Of a DNA stretch of 64,000 nucleotides, positions 21,442 through 33,816 are shown one piece after another. Position 1 is the first letter of the stretch. Every line of letters begins with the position of its first letter. A program made the translations under genes and the position numbers. The DNA comes from Elymus sibiricus. Lineage: Eukaryota > Streptophyta > Magnoliopsida > Poales > Poaceae. The notes under the pieces were generated by a model that made no database searches, had not been told where the DNA came from, and saw nothing but the letters and a program-made list of their open reading frames with translations. The stretch lies in assembly GCA_039707655.1 (NCBI GenBank), contig CM077666.1:242884166-242948165 (forward strand), given 5' to 3'.

Positions 21442-23361
21442 TGTAACACCCCAATTTTTGGCCCTTTCTTTTTCTTTTGAATTTCTTTGGGTTTTGCTCT
21501 GATTTTCTTTTGGAGTGGTTATGTGGACTTGAAATCTGGGAAGATCATCTTTCCTTCTTCTCCTAAGTGGTTCATCATTCTCAAATATTTCCCAAGATCA
21601 TGTCATTTCCATTCTAGCCCAACCCCAACCTTTATTTCTTGGGAATATTCCTTTTTCTATTAAAGGAATAACCCTGTTTGACCTAGGTTGTGAAGCAACC
21701 TATATTTTTGTCATTCCCAAAATTCCCACAAAATTCTCATAAATTCTTTGGATCATATCTTCCCCAAATATGTCAAAACCCTTCGTTGCCTAGTTCAAAA
21801 ATAATTCACGAATATTCATTTTCCATTCTGTCCAGAATGGCACTTTGTGAAGGAAGTGCTATTTATCTTTTCTTGATTGCCCTCAAATTGTTTGATAACT
21901 CTTACATACCCAAATCATTGCCACATGCCAAGATTCAGCTCCATTTGCCTAGCCAATCTTCCTCGGCAAATTCCCAAAGTTTTTGTCCAGAGAGGACCAC
22001 TGTGAAGGAAGTACCATTTTGGCATGTCTAAATGGCATGAAATTTTTATGGTGCCTCAATATGCTAAAATCACCATCCTACAAAATTTCAGATCAATCCA
22101 ACACTTCATGTGAGTGCAGCATCCAAATCCAGTTTCTGCCCTGTTTTTGCAGTTGTGAAGCAACTACCAACAATTCTTGTCCAAATTACCTCAAATTCTA
22201 CCAACTTGTAGTCCTTCCTACCATAAACCTTTGAGACATACTGGTTAACCACTTAACACCTCCATTTGACCATAGCATCATGTCAAAGTTTGCTACTGCA
22301 AACTTCAGATGATGTTAATGGTCAGCACAAAGCCACTTTAATAGAAGTGACGCATCAGTGGAGCTCCAGTATGGATGGACAACACCTTAGACACCTTTTG
22401 CCAGTCCCTCGTTCCCTCTCCTCACCATGTCACGCGGTGACCGCGCTGCTAGCACGCCTGTGCCGTGCTCTGCGCGTCAGGTAGCGTCGTGCTTCGTCTT
22501 CCCGGCCACGCCCGCACGTCCCCTGGTGTCGTCCACCCTCCTCCTCCTCCCACGTATTCCCCTGACTCAGCTCCCCCTCCAGAAGCCCCCTCGCCGGACC
22601 CAGCCATCACCGCACGTGCATGAACAGTGCGCCGAGTGGCCGACGACCCCTATGCTCGCTCCGTCGCTTTGCCTCACGTCCCTAGCTCCACCCTCTGCTC
22701 CACTGAACCTCCACCACCCCTCACACGTTGCCTCAACTGCCGAGCGTGCCCATCCCCTCGCCAGAGCATCAACCTTAAGCCCATGGCGGCTCTCGGCCCC
22801 GGGCATCTCCCCTCGCCTATTTAAGCCGTCCCCGGTACCCCCTCGCCTCACCACTCACCTTCCTCCTCATTCAATCGATATGCAATGCCAAGAACCAGAG
22901 CCAGGGAGGCCATCTTCCTCCTCCCCGGCCAACAGCTCTGCCGCTCGGCCCCTCCCACCTTGAGCTCGCTCCGATCGATTCGGCCTCAACCAATCCCTCC
23001 CCCGGTCATCCCTAGCCCCTCCGATGCTCGGATTGATGCCGGAATGCCCCACTCCGACGACGCCCGAAGCTCGCTGCCGCGGGAGAGGACGAATCCGATG
23101 TCGTCCGGCCGTCTCTCAATGCGTTGCGGGTACAGGTGTGTTCGCCGTCAAGCGCCCGATCCATCCCCGCAGCCTCCCAGCCCCGCCGTGGCTTCCTCAC
23201 CGCCGTCCGCCGCCAGTGAGCTCCGCTGTCTTCTGCCTCCTCTTTCTCCCTCTAAAACTGCCCGAAGAGCCCCGCCCGTCAGCCACTATGCCAGCTCCCG
23301 AATCATTTTCAAGTGAAAACGTATTCGGGGAAGGCGCCTTCGACGTGGCCCTCTGTAGGAT
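21442..23361 (+). mobile_element. Probable LTR (element E), interrupted at 23361
   Basis: Starts TGTAACACCCCAATTTTTGG, a TG start typical of a Gypsy LTR. An AT-rich first half leads to a C/G-rich second half with a TATA-like CCTATTTAAGCC at about 22816. No coding domain is visible; the frames at 22427-23316 are composition artefacts. The gag-only element F inserts after AGGAT (23357-23361), so the rest of E lies beyond the window. Whether E is a 5' LTR or a solo LTR cannot be told. Confidence 0.5.
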
Positions 23362-24385
23362 TGATGAGGACATGGCTACCTTGGATACAACCAAAAATAT
23401 TGCATATATGCATATTTATGAGGTGATTTCTTATAAGAATTATGTAAGAATTTATTTATGTTATCCGGAACAAAAATACTTCACCTATTTTTACTTCATG
23501 CCTAAATGCAGAATTGCTGAACACTTGTACGAACCACGTGTGAATACAAAGGAAAAGGAAATGATTAGGTGTTGTTCAAGAAGTCCTCTCCCGTCAAAGA
23601 AAATGATTAGGTGTTGTTCAAGAAGTCCTCTCACGTCACTTTTAGCCCAAGAGAAGATGGAGACCAAGTTTCCCACGTTCTGGACTCAGATTCGGATTTC
23701 ATAGACATACCTGACTCAAAACGCCAAGAACTTTTGCATCTGGACTCTGAATTGGGTGATTCTTTTATTGTTGGAAAGTTTATTTCGTGCACTTTCCAAC
23801 CCAATTGGATTCACCTTCAAATTCGTCCGGAGCGTGGAGATATTGACGAAACAATCTGACACTGCAGCAGAATCCGAGTCAAACTACAAGTCAAAAGGTG
23901 TTGCATCACCTCCACTTGGGCCCATGGGCCTTGTACGACCTAGGGTTAGTTTTAGGCTGCCTTGGGACGTCCTCCCACCTCCTTGGCCGCCACCCCTTGC
24001 TCCTATATAAGTAGATCAATCTAGTAGATTTTTGCTTGGGATTTGTTTAGTTAAAAGTTAGCCATTACAACTTCGTGTACTTCGTTTGTGTCCAACGACC
24101 AGGCCAAGACCGCTTTCGGATCCCCACATTTATCAATACTTCATCTATATTCGCAATATTCGGATTGCTTTTATCATACTCTTGCTCATTCTTCGATTGC
24201 TTGCAGGAATAGACCTTCGTCGTCAGGTTGATCGTGCTCCAGCGTGGTCAATAACCTCTTGGAGTTGGTTTAGCAATTGCTAAGGCGCAATGTCGTGCAC
24301 GTTTGTAGTCGGATCATCAAAGTCATCTCCACCAAATTGATAGTTATCATCTCATCGAAAGATCAGGACACCCTCGCCTCTAACA
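23362..24385 (+). mobile_element. 5' LTR of the gag-only element F
   Basis: About 1024 bp, TGATGAGGACATGG...CTCTAACA, repeated at 27212. A TATA box CTATATAAGTAG lies at about 24003. The end is set by the following AGTGCTATCAG, a degraded initiator-Met-type primer site. The left 5 bp AGGAT is the candidate TSD. It contains an internal 34-bp duplication around ATGATTAGGTGTTGTTCAAG (about 23561 and 23601). Confidence 0.75.
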
Positions 24386-25725
24386 AGTGCTATCAGTTTT
24401 CAGGTTGCTCGGTGAGAATTTCAAGTTATCCCTAGATTAGATTTATTTTCTTACCTATTGTCCAAGAAAAAGCCATAAAAATAGTTAGATATGTTCATCC
24501 TTTGTCCAAGCCTGTCTGAGCCTTTGCAATTTTCTTTTCAGTGCTTACATAGTTGAATTATCGGTTGCATCGTCGTGTCAAGTTGCTGGTCTTAGTGTCT
24601 AGCTCCTTTAGAATTTCGAGTTCTGTTCACATTAGTCACGCTGCCGCTGCATCATCATCCCTTCCACTGTCAACCACCGCCATCCATCAGTTTCCACCAT
24701 GTGCTCCCCATCGTTCATTGTCATAATCATACTTGAGGTCGTTCGCATCTTTGCTTGATCCAATCTGTATCTTATCTAGTTTGTTTTGGAAAAAAAAGAG
24801 AAAGAAAAAAAAGTAAAAAAAAGTGAGAGAAAAATGAGAAAAGAAAAAAAAAGACAAATTTCGGATCTATCTAGACTCAATCTCGTACCTGAATTCGGAT
24901 TGGAATCAGTTTTGCGCAATGACAGTAAAACAGTCATAACTTCCTCATCTGAAGTCCGTTTTGGCTCCACAAGTACTCAAATTCAAGCCATCGATGAGCC
25001 GCATCTGAATAGTTCAAGAAGTAAGTTCATTATTTTCACTTTCAAATCGGCTTCTAAATAGGAGTTTTTGCCCTCCGAAGTTCGCGAACACAGTTTCTCA
25101 CTGTTTTTCAGGCCAGTTCCCGAATATTTTGACTCCTCATACGAACTCGGAATTGAGTGATTCTTTAGTCAGTAGCATTCTTGAGAAAAATTATCAAAAA
25201 ATTGGCACAAACTTTTCCAGAGGAAAGTTGGGGATAGAGTTTTTGGTGTATCCTGCTTGGAGCTTATTTCTCATCATTATCTTTAGTGCCTTTTGATCTT
25301 CACTTATATCTTCTATTCAGAGATACTCATATCATTTGTTGCTGCTACTTGTGCAATGCCGTGGCCCCATTAGTGTTCAAGGCTCACGTCTCTAGTCCAG
25401 TCTAGCCTAGAACCAGCACAGTACCGTCGTTGAGCGTTTATTCAACATTGCATCTCTGAATTGATTATTGCTAATCTTTTGCTACCATATATATAAAGCC
25501 AACCCAGCTCCACATATTTCTACACCGTGCATATTTACGTTCATCTGGCAATCGCTTTCTCAATCTTTGAAGTTATTTGACACCGCTGGTTGCCGGTCAC
25601 CACCTGCTGCATGGTAAGAACTTGTAAGACATTGATATTTGCTATACTGTGAGCGTTTTACCACCACATCCTAGTAGTTCATAGGAACATTATTCTCGGA
25701 TTTTGTTTCTTGTTTTCCACTAATT
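24386..25725 (+). other. Leader of element F
   Basis: Long untranslated region between primer site and gag, with a purine-rich stretch of A runs and GA (24788-24855). No coding frame is supported. Confidence 0.55.
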
Positions 25726-27419
25726 ATGACAGGTTCCAGCTTTGTTACTTCTTGGGCTTCATCGATCGTGGGAGACTTGCTACCACCTAAGAAAATACAA
25801 CAACCGTCACGAGAGGAGCAACGACATCAGAATGCGCATAATCAGGTTAATGTTTCCATGCCACCATTTAATGGTCATTTTTGCCTGATTTATATATTGA
25901 ATGGAAGTACGAAATAAATGTTATATTTGCTTACAATAATTTTGATGAGTGTAAAAAAGTTAAAGCTGCGGTTAGTACTTTCAGTAGCTTTGCTTTAGTT
26001 TGGTGGAGCGAATATTGTCGGTTATACCCGGATTATATACCTACTACTTGGGATGATTTAAAACTTGTCATGAGGAATAGATTCGTCGACGTTTATTATA
26101 CTCGTGGCATGATTAAAAAACTACAACATTTAAAACAAGGTAGTGACGCCGTAGCAAAATATTATGATGATTTACAAACCACCTTGTTGCACTCTTTTTT
26201 AGAAGAAAGTGAAGAAGATTTTATGGATAGATTTTGGGGAGGATTAAACAATGATATTCAGGAGATACTAATCCATTGCTATCCTATGGTTCGTTTGTTT
26301 CGTCTTGCTTGCAAAGCTAAACAGGAAATAAAGAGGCTTGATTCCCACAAGACAAACAAGCACAAGGTGCACATCCAAGGAGTTGAAATGATTCTTCCTT
26401 CCACCACTGCGCCTACTATGACAATAACATCCGTTGTTGTGAGCACTACATCAGCTCCATGTTGTGACCCGTCACCACCGACAGTGCCTACATCATCTGA
26501 GTTGACCATAAGAGGTAATGACAAAGGTATTGATCTTCCACCTCCACATGCGAATGATGAATGCCTTGTCGATTTAAATGCACCATGCGATGCGCTACCC
26601 ACTACTTTGATCACACCACCTATTTTAGAGGACTATGTTGATGATTTGACTTTGCCATGTGATCAAACAACTACAATATCAACAATTTTGAGTGCACCCA
26701 TTGAATTAACCGTTGATTCGAAAGAACCATGTGAATCAGGGAATAAATCAGATTTGGATCAACTACGTTTGAAAATAATTGTGCCAATGTTTAATCATTT
26801 TGATATGACCTCTAATCTTGGTGATGATTCTGTGTCAAATGACTTGTTCCATGTTTGCTTATTTAAGCAAGTTGTAGCATGTAAATTTGAAACAATTAAA
26901 GTTTATTCACCTATGTTGGGATGGTTTAATGATGAACATTGTCGATCTTTAGAAATGAACAAGAGCTTCACTTATATGTGCAAACTGAGTTGCAATATTT
27001 CCATGCCTTTTACTTCTTATGATAATATTGTGGCTTCATATTTCATGACATATGAAAGTTACTTACGTATAGATGTGTCACATGTGCGAAAACTGAGGGA
27101 AGTAAAAACGAATGACATATACATATACAACATGTACACCTTGTCTCTTTTGTTAGCCACATTTCAGATTAAGCAACGCCGGGGACGACTTTATTTTCAA
27201 GAAGGGAAGGATGATGAGGACATGGCTACCTTGGATACAACAAAACATATTGCATATATGCATATTTATGAGGTGATTTCTTATAAGAATTATATAACAA
27301 TTTATTTATGTTATCTGGAACAAAAAATACTTCACCTATTTTTATTTCATGCCAAAATGCAGAATTGCAGAACACTTGTACGGACCACGTGTGAATACAA
27401 AGGAAAAGGAAATGATTAG
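25726..27419 (+). pseudogene. gag-type polyprotein of element F with non-pol C-terminal region
   Basis: Starts at ATG 25726 (MTGSSFVTSWASSIVGDLL...). A single-base frameshift near 25880, in the codons around PPFNGHF, moves to a frame reading PDLYIEWKYEINVIF. The N-terminal half is a Retrotrans_gag domain (FALVWWSEYCRLYPDYIPTTW, LKLVMRNRFVD, QGSDAVAKYYDDLQ). There is no zinc knuckle, protease, RT or integrase. Instead a Thr/Pro-rich linker leads to a region with CKLSCNISMPF and YNMYTLSLLLATFQIKQRRG that I associate with other gag-only Triticeae elements but cannot assign a function. The frame runs about 69 codons into the 3' LTR before stopping at 27419. Confidence 0.75.
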
Positions 27420-27912
27420 GTGTTGTTCAAGAAGTCCTCTCCCGTTAAAGGAAATGATTAGGTGCTGTTCAAGAAGTCCTCTCATGCCACTTTTGGCCCA
27501 AGAGAAGATGGAGACCAAGTTCCCCACGTTTTGGACTCAGATTCGGACTACACAGACATACCTGACTCAAAATGCCAAAAACTTTTGCATCCGGACTCTG
27601 AATTGGGTGATTCATTTTTTGTTGGAAAGTTTATTTCGTGAACTTTCCAACCCAATTGGATTCACCTTCAAATTCATCCGAAGCGTGGAGATATTGGAGA
27701 AACAATCCGACGCTGCAGCAGAATCCGAGTCAAACTACAAGTCCAAAGGTGTTGCATCACCTCCACTTGGGCCCATGGGCCTTGTACGGCCTAGGGTTAG
27801 TTTTAGGCTGCCTTGGGACGTCCTCCCACCTCCTTGGCCGCCACCCCTTGCTCCTATATAAGTAGATCAATCCAGTAGCTTTTTGCTTGGGATTTGTTTA
27901 GTTAAAAGTTAG
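27212..27912 (+). mobile_element. 3' LTR of element F, split by insertion of element A
   Basis: Follows a polypurine tract (AAGAAGGGAAGG) and matches 23362 onward. At AAAGTTAG (27912) the match stops and a new LTR (TGATACGTCC) begins. The left TSD of the inserted element would be GTTAG; the rest of this LTR is beyond 64000. Confidence 0.85.
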
Positions 27913-29433
27913 TGATACGTCCATTTTGCATCATGTTTTGCTATTGTTATTTATAGTGTTTTTAATCAATATAACACTTTGTGGAGTAATTCTAATGCCT
28001 TTTCTCTTTTAATATGCAAGATTTACATAAAGAGGGAGATTGCCGGTAGCTGGAATTCTAGACCTGAAAAAGCTATGTCAGAGATACCTATTCTGCACAT
28101 CTCCGAATGAGCTGAAATTTCACGGAGATTTATTTTGGGATAAATAAAAAATATTGGAGAAAAGAAGTACCAGAGGGGGCCACCCAGGTGCCCACGAGGC
28201 ACCAGGGCACGCCCACCCCCCCAGGCGCACCCTGGTGGCTTGTGGGGCCCCTGGCCAACCTCCGGTGCCCATCTTCTGGTATATAAGCCCATTTGCCCTA
28301 GAAAAAATAAGGGGAAGACTTTTGGGACGGGGCGCCACCGTCTCGAGGCGGAACTTGGGCAGGAGCACTTTTGCTCTCCGGCGGAGCGATTTCGCCGGGG
28401 ATACTTCCCTACGGGAGGGGGAAATCGAAGCCATCGACATCACCAACTATCCTCTCATCATGGGAGGACCAATCTTCATCAACATCTTCACCAGCACCAT
28501 CTCATCTCAAACCCTAGTTCATCTCTTGTATTCAATCTTTGTCTCAAAACCTCAGATTGGTACCTGTGGGTTGCTAGTAGTGTTGATTACATCCTGTAGT
28601 TGATGCTAGTTGGTTTATTTGGTGGAAGATTATATGTTCAGATCTATTATGCTATTCAATACCCCTCTGATCTTGGACATGAATATGATATGTGAGTAGT
28701 TACTTTTGTTCTTGAGGACATGGGAGAAGTCTTGTCATAAGTAATCATGTGAATTTGGTATTCGTTCGATATTTTGATGATATGTATGTTGTTGATTCTC
28801 TTAGTGGTGTCATGTGAACGTCGACTACATGACACTTCACCATCTTTGGGCCTAAAGGAATGCATTGTGGAGTAGTAATTAGATGATGGGTTGCTAGAGT
28901 GACAGAAGCTTAAACCCTAGTTTATGCGCTATTCCGTAAGGGGCTGATTTGGATCCATAAGTTTAATGCTATGGTTAGATTTATCTTAATTCTTCTTTCG
29001 TAGTTGCGGATGCTTGCGAGAGGGGTTAATCATAACTGGGAGGCTTGTTCAAGTAAGAACAGCACCCAAGCACCGGTCCACCCACATATCAAATTATCAA
29101 AGTAGCAAACGCAAATCAAACAAATATGATGAAAGTGACTAGACGAAATTCCCATGCGTCCTCGAGAACGCTTTGCTTATTATTCGAGTTCGTTCCGGCT
29201 TGTCCTTTGCTACAAAAAGGATTGGGCCACCTTGCTGCACTCTTTGTTACCTTTACTACTTGTTACTTGTTACAAATTATCTTGCTATCAAACTACTCGT
29301 TACCGATAATTTCAGTGCTTGCAGAAAATACCATGCTGAAAACCGCTTGTCATTTCCTTCTGCTCCTCGTTGGGTTTGACACTCTTACTTATCAAAAGGA
29401 CTATGATTGACCCCCTATACTTGTGGGTCATCA
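27913..29433 (+). mobile_element. 5' LTR of Athila-like Gypsy element A
   Basis: About 1521 bp, TGATACGTCCATTTTGCATC...GTGGGTCATCA, followed 11 bp later by a tRNA-Asp primer site. The same LTR start recurs at 63868 at the right edge of the window. A GC-rich hairpin (28191-28213 with 28224-28246) lies upstream of a TATA box (28280). The LTR start and architecture suit the Sabrina/Fatima/WHAM-like Athila group of Triticeae; the exact family name is not certain. Confidence 0.88.
28191..28287 (+). promoter_or_regulatory. Hairpin plus TATA promoter module of the element A LTR
   Basis: CCCACGAGGCACCAGGGCACGCC pairs with GGCGCACCCTGGTGGCTTGTGGG across about 10 bp, then TATATAAG at 28280. The same arrangement recurs at 61715-61842. 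Confidence 0.6.
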
Positions 29434-29444
29434 AGACTCTTTTC

Positions 29445-29462
29445 TGGCGCGGTTGCCGGGGA
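29445..29462 (+). promoter_or_regulatory. tRNA-Asp primer-binding site of element A
   Basis: TGGCGCGGTTGCCGGGGA differs at one base from the complement of the plant tRNA-Asp 3' end, the primer used by Athila-type elements. Confidence 0.75.
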
Positions 29463-29539
29463 GTGAAGTGCCTTTGGTAAGTGGAATTTGGTAAGGAAAC
29501 ATTTATATTACGTGCTGAAATTTACTGTCACTTGTTACT

Positions 29540-31261
29540 ATGGAAAACAATCCTTTGAGGGGTTTGTTCGGGGTATCCTCACCTTGACCGGAAGCACAAA
29601 GAGTTGCTCCTCAACCTACTGCACCTACTGAAAATATTTATTATGAAATTCCTTCGGGTATGATAGAGAAACTACTAGCTAATCCTTATGCAGGAGATGG
29701 AACGCTACATCCCGATATGCACTTGATCTATGTGGATGAAATTTGTGGATTGTTTAAGCTTGCAGGTTTATCCGGAGATGGAGTTAAGAGGAAGGTATTC
29801 CCTTTATCTTTAGAGGGAAAGGCATTGACATGGTATAGGCTATGTGATGATACTGAAATATGGGACTGGAACCGGTTGAAGCTGGAATTCCACCAAAAAA
29901 TTTATCCTATGCATTTGGTTCATCGTGGTCGGAATTATATATATAATTTTAGGCCTCATGAAGGAGAAAGTATCGCTCAAGCTTGGGGGAGGCTTAAGTA
30001 TATGTTGCACACATGCCCCAATCATGAGCTCTCAAGAGAAATAATTCTTCAAAACTTTTATGCTCGGCTTTCTCATGATGATCAAACCATGCTCGATTCT
30101 TCTTCGACTGGCTCCTTTATGAAGAAAACTATTGAATTCAGATGGGATCTTCTGGAAAGAATTAAACGCAACTCTAAAGATTGGGAACTCGACAAAGGTA
30201 ATGAGTCAGGTATAATACTTGAGTTCAATTGTGTTAAATCTTTTATGGATACCGATGCTTTTCATAAGTTTAGCACTAAATATGGACTTGACTCTGAGAT
30301 AGTAGCCTCCTTTTGTGAATCATTTGCTACTCATGTTGATCTCGCTAAGGAGAAGTGGTTTAAATATCATCCCCCTGTTAAAGAAAAGATTGAGGAACCT
30401 GTTATAGCTAAAGAAGAAACTATAATTTACAATGTTGATCCAGTTGTGCCCATCGCTTATATTGAGAAACCACCTTTTCCTGTTAGGATTAAGGAACATG
30501 CTAAAGTTTCAACTGTGGTTAACAAAAGTAATATTAGAGCACCTAGACCCTCTGAACAAATTAAAGTTGAATCTAATGTTGCCATGGTTAAGGATCTCTT
30601 GGTCGATAATATAGATGGGCATGTTATTTACTTCTGTGATGAAGCTACTAGAATTGCTAAGCCCGGTCCTAAAGATAAGAATAAACATGTCGTTGGCATG
30701 TCTGTTGTCTCTGTTAAAATAGGAGATCATTGTTATCATGGCTTATGTGATTTGGGTGCTAGTGTGAGTGCTATTCTGTTTACCTTATATCAAGAAATTA
30801 TGAATGATATTGCACCTATTGAAATAGAGGACATTGATGTTACTATTAAGCTTGCGAATAGAGATACTATTTCACCACTTGGGATTGTTAGAGATGGTGA
30901 AGTCTTTTGTGGAAAAATAAAATACCCTACTGATTTTCTAGTCCCCGGTTCTCCACAAGATAATTTTTGTCCCATTATATTTGGTAGACCTTTCTTGAAC
31001 ATTGTTAATGCTAAGATTGATTGCGCTAAATAAACTGTCAGTGTTAACTTTGGTGATATATCTCATGAGTTTAATTTCTCTAAGTTTCGTAGACAACCTC
31101 ATGATAAATAATAGCCTAGTAAAGATGAAATTATTGGTCTTGCTTCTATTGCCGTACCTCCTACTGATCCGTTGGAACAATATTTGCTTGACCATGAAAA
31201 TGATTTGCACATGAATGAAAGAAATGAAATAGATAATATGTTCTTTGATCAACCACCTATC
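29540..31261 (+). pseudogene. gag and protease of element A, with nonsense codons
   Basis: ATG at 29540 (MENNPLRGLFGV...) meets a TGA at 29585, then the frame stays open to TAA at 31031. It encodes an Athila-type gag (GKALTWYRLCDDTEIWDWN, QKIYPMHLVHRGRNYIYNF) and, near 30750-31020, a retropepsin with CDLGASVSAI and IIFGRPFLN. After 31033 the same frame continues through two more stops (TAA TAG near 31109) into the protease-RT linker (GLASIAVPPTDPLEQYLLDH, MFFDQPPI), where element C is inserted. Gag and protease functions are those of the family; this copy is dead. Confidence 0.88.
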
Positions 31262-32197
31262 TATCAGGCCCATGGAACCCGGGGTATCCAGGCCCGTCTG
31301 CCTTTGGCCCAGGGCGCAACGCCTGGCATGGTTCCAGCAGGCCGTCACCACCGAGCATCTCACCAAGACCCCTCATGAGGCCCTGGCCTCCTGAGGCCCC
31401 CTCCTCAGGAAGTGGCGAGTGATCCTCAGCACCACCATCAACGGCCTCGCGAGGCCCTCTCACGAGGCGGCTTCCCGAAGTGACCTCGCGAGGCGGCTTC
31501 CCGAGGTGGCCTCCCGAGGCCCCCTCCCGCAGGCAACGAGACGAAGGCCGTTCGGCGTGCCGCGCGATCTGGAGCCCATCACGTGGGTGACGCGCGCGGC
31601 GACGAGCAGCAGCAGAGGCCGCGCCAGCAGGCGCGGATGAAGATGGTTTCCTCTTTCGTGTTAAAGGAGCAGGGCCAGCTATCTACTCTCCAAAGCAACC
31701 CCAAAGGTTGCCCGATCGGTGAAGGAAGACCAAGACGACGGGCGCGCAGGGCGGAGGTCTTCACCGAGCCCACCGGCGCGTCATGGATCATGCTTTGGCA
31801 GGCGAAGACCACCTTTAGTCAGGATAGCCTGAGCGCCTGTCCCCTTTCAAAATCGCCAAGTGTGGCAACCCTTCCCGCCTGAGCTTTGAGGGGGAAGAGG
31901 ACCAAGGCCGATATAAAAGGGGCAGTGCAGCCACCATAGAGAAGGATCGATCCCACTGTCTTCAACCTTGTACGCGAGAACTCTCTTGCCCACAATAATC
32001 CCAACCACAAGCAGGAGTAGGGTCTTACACCGCAAGGTGGCCTGAACCTGGGTAATCCGCTGTGTCCTCGCCCCGTCCCTCGCTAGCGCACTCTCGTCGT
32101 AGCCTCGCTGTAGCTTAGCCGTGGTAAGAGACAAAGCGGTAGAACGAGCTCACCCCAGTGTTCGAACCTTTGGGTCCCCGAAGCCCGACTTCCGACA
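31262..32197 (+). mobile_element. 5' LTR of element C (TA...CA ends)
   Basis: About 936 bp, from TATCAGGCCCATGG to CTTCCGACA, followed by TTTGGCGCACCAGGTAGGG as primer site. TATA box GATATAAAAGGGG at about 31910. It shares the opening TATC(A)GGCCCA, the CAGGAGTAGGGT block (32011) and the CCGACA end with the LTRs of element D, so it is the same family. The start dinucleotide is TA rather than TG. Confidence 0.8.
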
Positions 32198-32217
32198 TTT
32201 GGCGCACCAGGTAGGGG
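32198..32217 (+). promoter_or_regulatory. Primer-binding site of element C
   Basis: TGGCGCACCAGGTAGGGG lies 2 bp after the LTR. The start TGG complements the CCA of a tRNA; the tRNA species was not identified. Element D has TGGCGCGCCAGGTAGC in the same place. Confidence 0.6.
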
Positions 32218-32260
32218 TGTGCTACCGTTCTTCTGCTCCGCCCTCACCTCCACCAACCCC

Positions 32261-33816
32261 ATGGCCGACGCACGTCGCGAGCGCGCCGAGCGCAGGGCTG
32301 GCCGCGTGGCCCAGACAGAGCTGGTGGCCCGCGGCAATCGCCGCCGATCCGAAGCCGAGGCTGCTGCCGCCACCGACCCCGCTGCCCGCGAGCAGCAGGA
32401 CTCTTCCCTGCACCCCTCCGTGCGGGCGGACGGCCGCACCGCCACGGCTTCCTCCCTCGCCCACCGTGAGCTGCCGAACCCGCAGGCCGCGTTGCTCATG
32501 GCGCGTGAGCTGCTCCGCTACCGTCCGGATGACGCCGGCTACGACGCCTGGCTTGGCCGCATCACCGAGCTCGTCAACGTCGCCGGGGACGCTCCGGCGC
32601 CTTCTCACTCGCTCCGCCCTCCGCCGTCTCGTGCTGGGGACTTGGCGCACGGCGCTCCCCCGCCGCCTCCTCTGCGCAACGAGCGCGCCGGCCCCAGCGC
32701 AGCGCGCGGGCTCGTGAGCTGTCCCGCGGCGCGTCCTCGCCAGACCAATACGAACCCAGCTGCCAGATCATCCGCCGCGCGCCCCCCGACGTGCGAGTGC
32801 TCCTCGAGCGGCAGCGCCAGCGCCAGGACCAGGCCATTCAGGACGTTGCAGCGGCCGGGCGTCAAAACCGCGCCGCCCTCGCTGGCGGCGTCCCCTCGAG
32901 CGGCGTGAGTTGCCGTGCCTTCACCCGTGAGCTGTGTCGCGTGGTCTGGCCCGCGAAGTTCAAGCCTGAGCTGCCTCCACGCTACGACGGCACCTCCAAC
33001 CCCACGGAGTTCCTCCAGCTCTATGCGCTGAGCGTCGAGGCGGCGAACGGCAACGGCAAGGTCATGGCGAACTGGTTCCCCATGGCCCTCAAGGACGGCC
33101 CGCGCTCCTGGCTCATGAACCTCCCCGAGGCTTCCATCTCATTGTGGGCCGAGCTCTGCAGCCAGTTCATCGCCAACTTCAAGGGCACACAGGACCGCTC
33201 CCTCACCATCAACGACCTGCGGCGTGTTCGGCAGTGCCCAGACGAGACCCTCCGCAAGTACATCCAACGCTTCAGTCAGGTGCGCAAAAAGATCCCGCGC
33301 GCCTCCGACGCGGCCGTCATCTCTGCGTTCTCCACCAGTGTCACGGACGTCAAGATGCGCGAGAAGCTCGCCATCAACGGTGAGCTCGACTCCGTGCTCG
33401 AGCTGCTCGACCTCGCCGACAAGTGCGCCAAGGCTGAAGAAGGCCGCCTCTTCGTCCACAACGACCCCGACGCGGCGCTCGACGCCGCCAAGGCCAAGAG
33501 CAAGGACGTCAAGCGCAAGGGCCCTGCTGTGCTTGCGGCGGAGCCCGAGCAGAAGCGCAGCCGCGACCTCGACAAGCCCAGAAAGGACAACCGGCCACTC
33601 TGTGCCTTTCACAACGTCCGCTCCCACAGCACCGAAGACTGTCAAGAGCTCAAGCTGCTCCGCGACGACCGCAACGGCCGCGGCGCCGGCCGCGGAGGTG
33701 GCCGCAGCGACAACCGCTGGGACAGCCGCAACAGTAATGGCAGCTACCGCCAGGGCTGGCGCGACCAGCCTCATGAGGCCGCCTGGCGCGACCAGCCTCG
33801 CGAGGCGAATCCTTAG
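32261..33816 (+). pseudogene. gag of element C, frameshifted
   Basis: Starts MADARRERAERRAGR (ATG 32261). The frame shifts between about 32700 and 32790; from there it reads VRVLLERQRQRQDQAIQDV and on through the gag core (YDGTSNPTEFLQLY, MANWFPMALKDGPRSWLMNLPE, FKGTQDRSLTINDLRRVRQ, YIQRFSQVRKKIP), and ends after a CHHC-type knuckle (CAFHNVRSHSTEDC) and a basic Gly/Arg tail. The orthologous gag in element D is in one frame, which places the shift. Gag forms the particle and binds the element RNA. Confidence 0.85.

Noticed and set aside
22427..23316. Host gene in the GC-rich part of LTR E
   Set aside because: Overlapping frames on both strands are Pro/Ser/Arg-rich without domains; position after a TATA-like site inside an LTR explains the composition.
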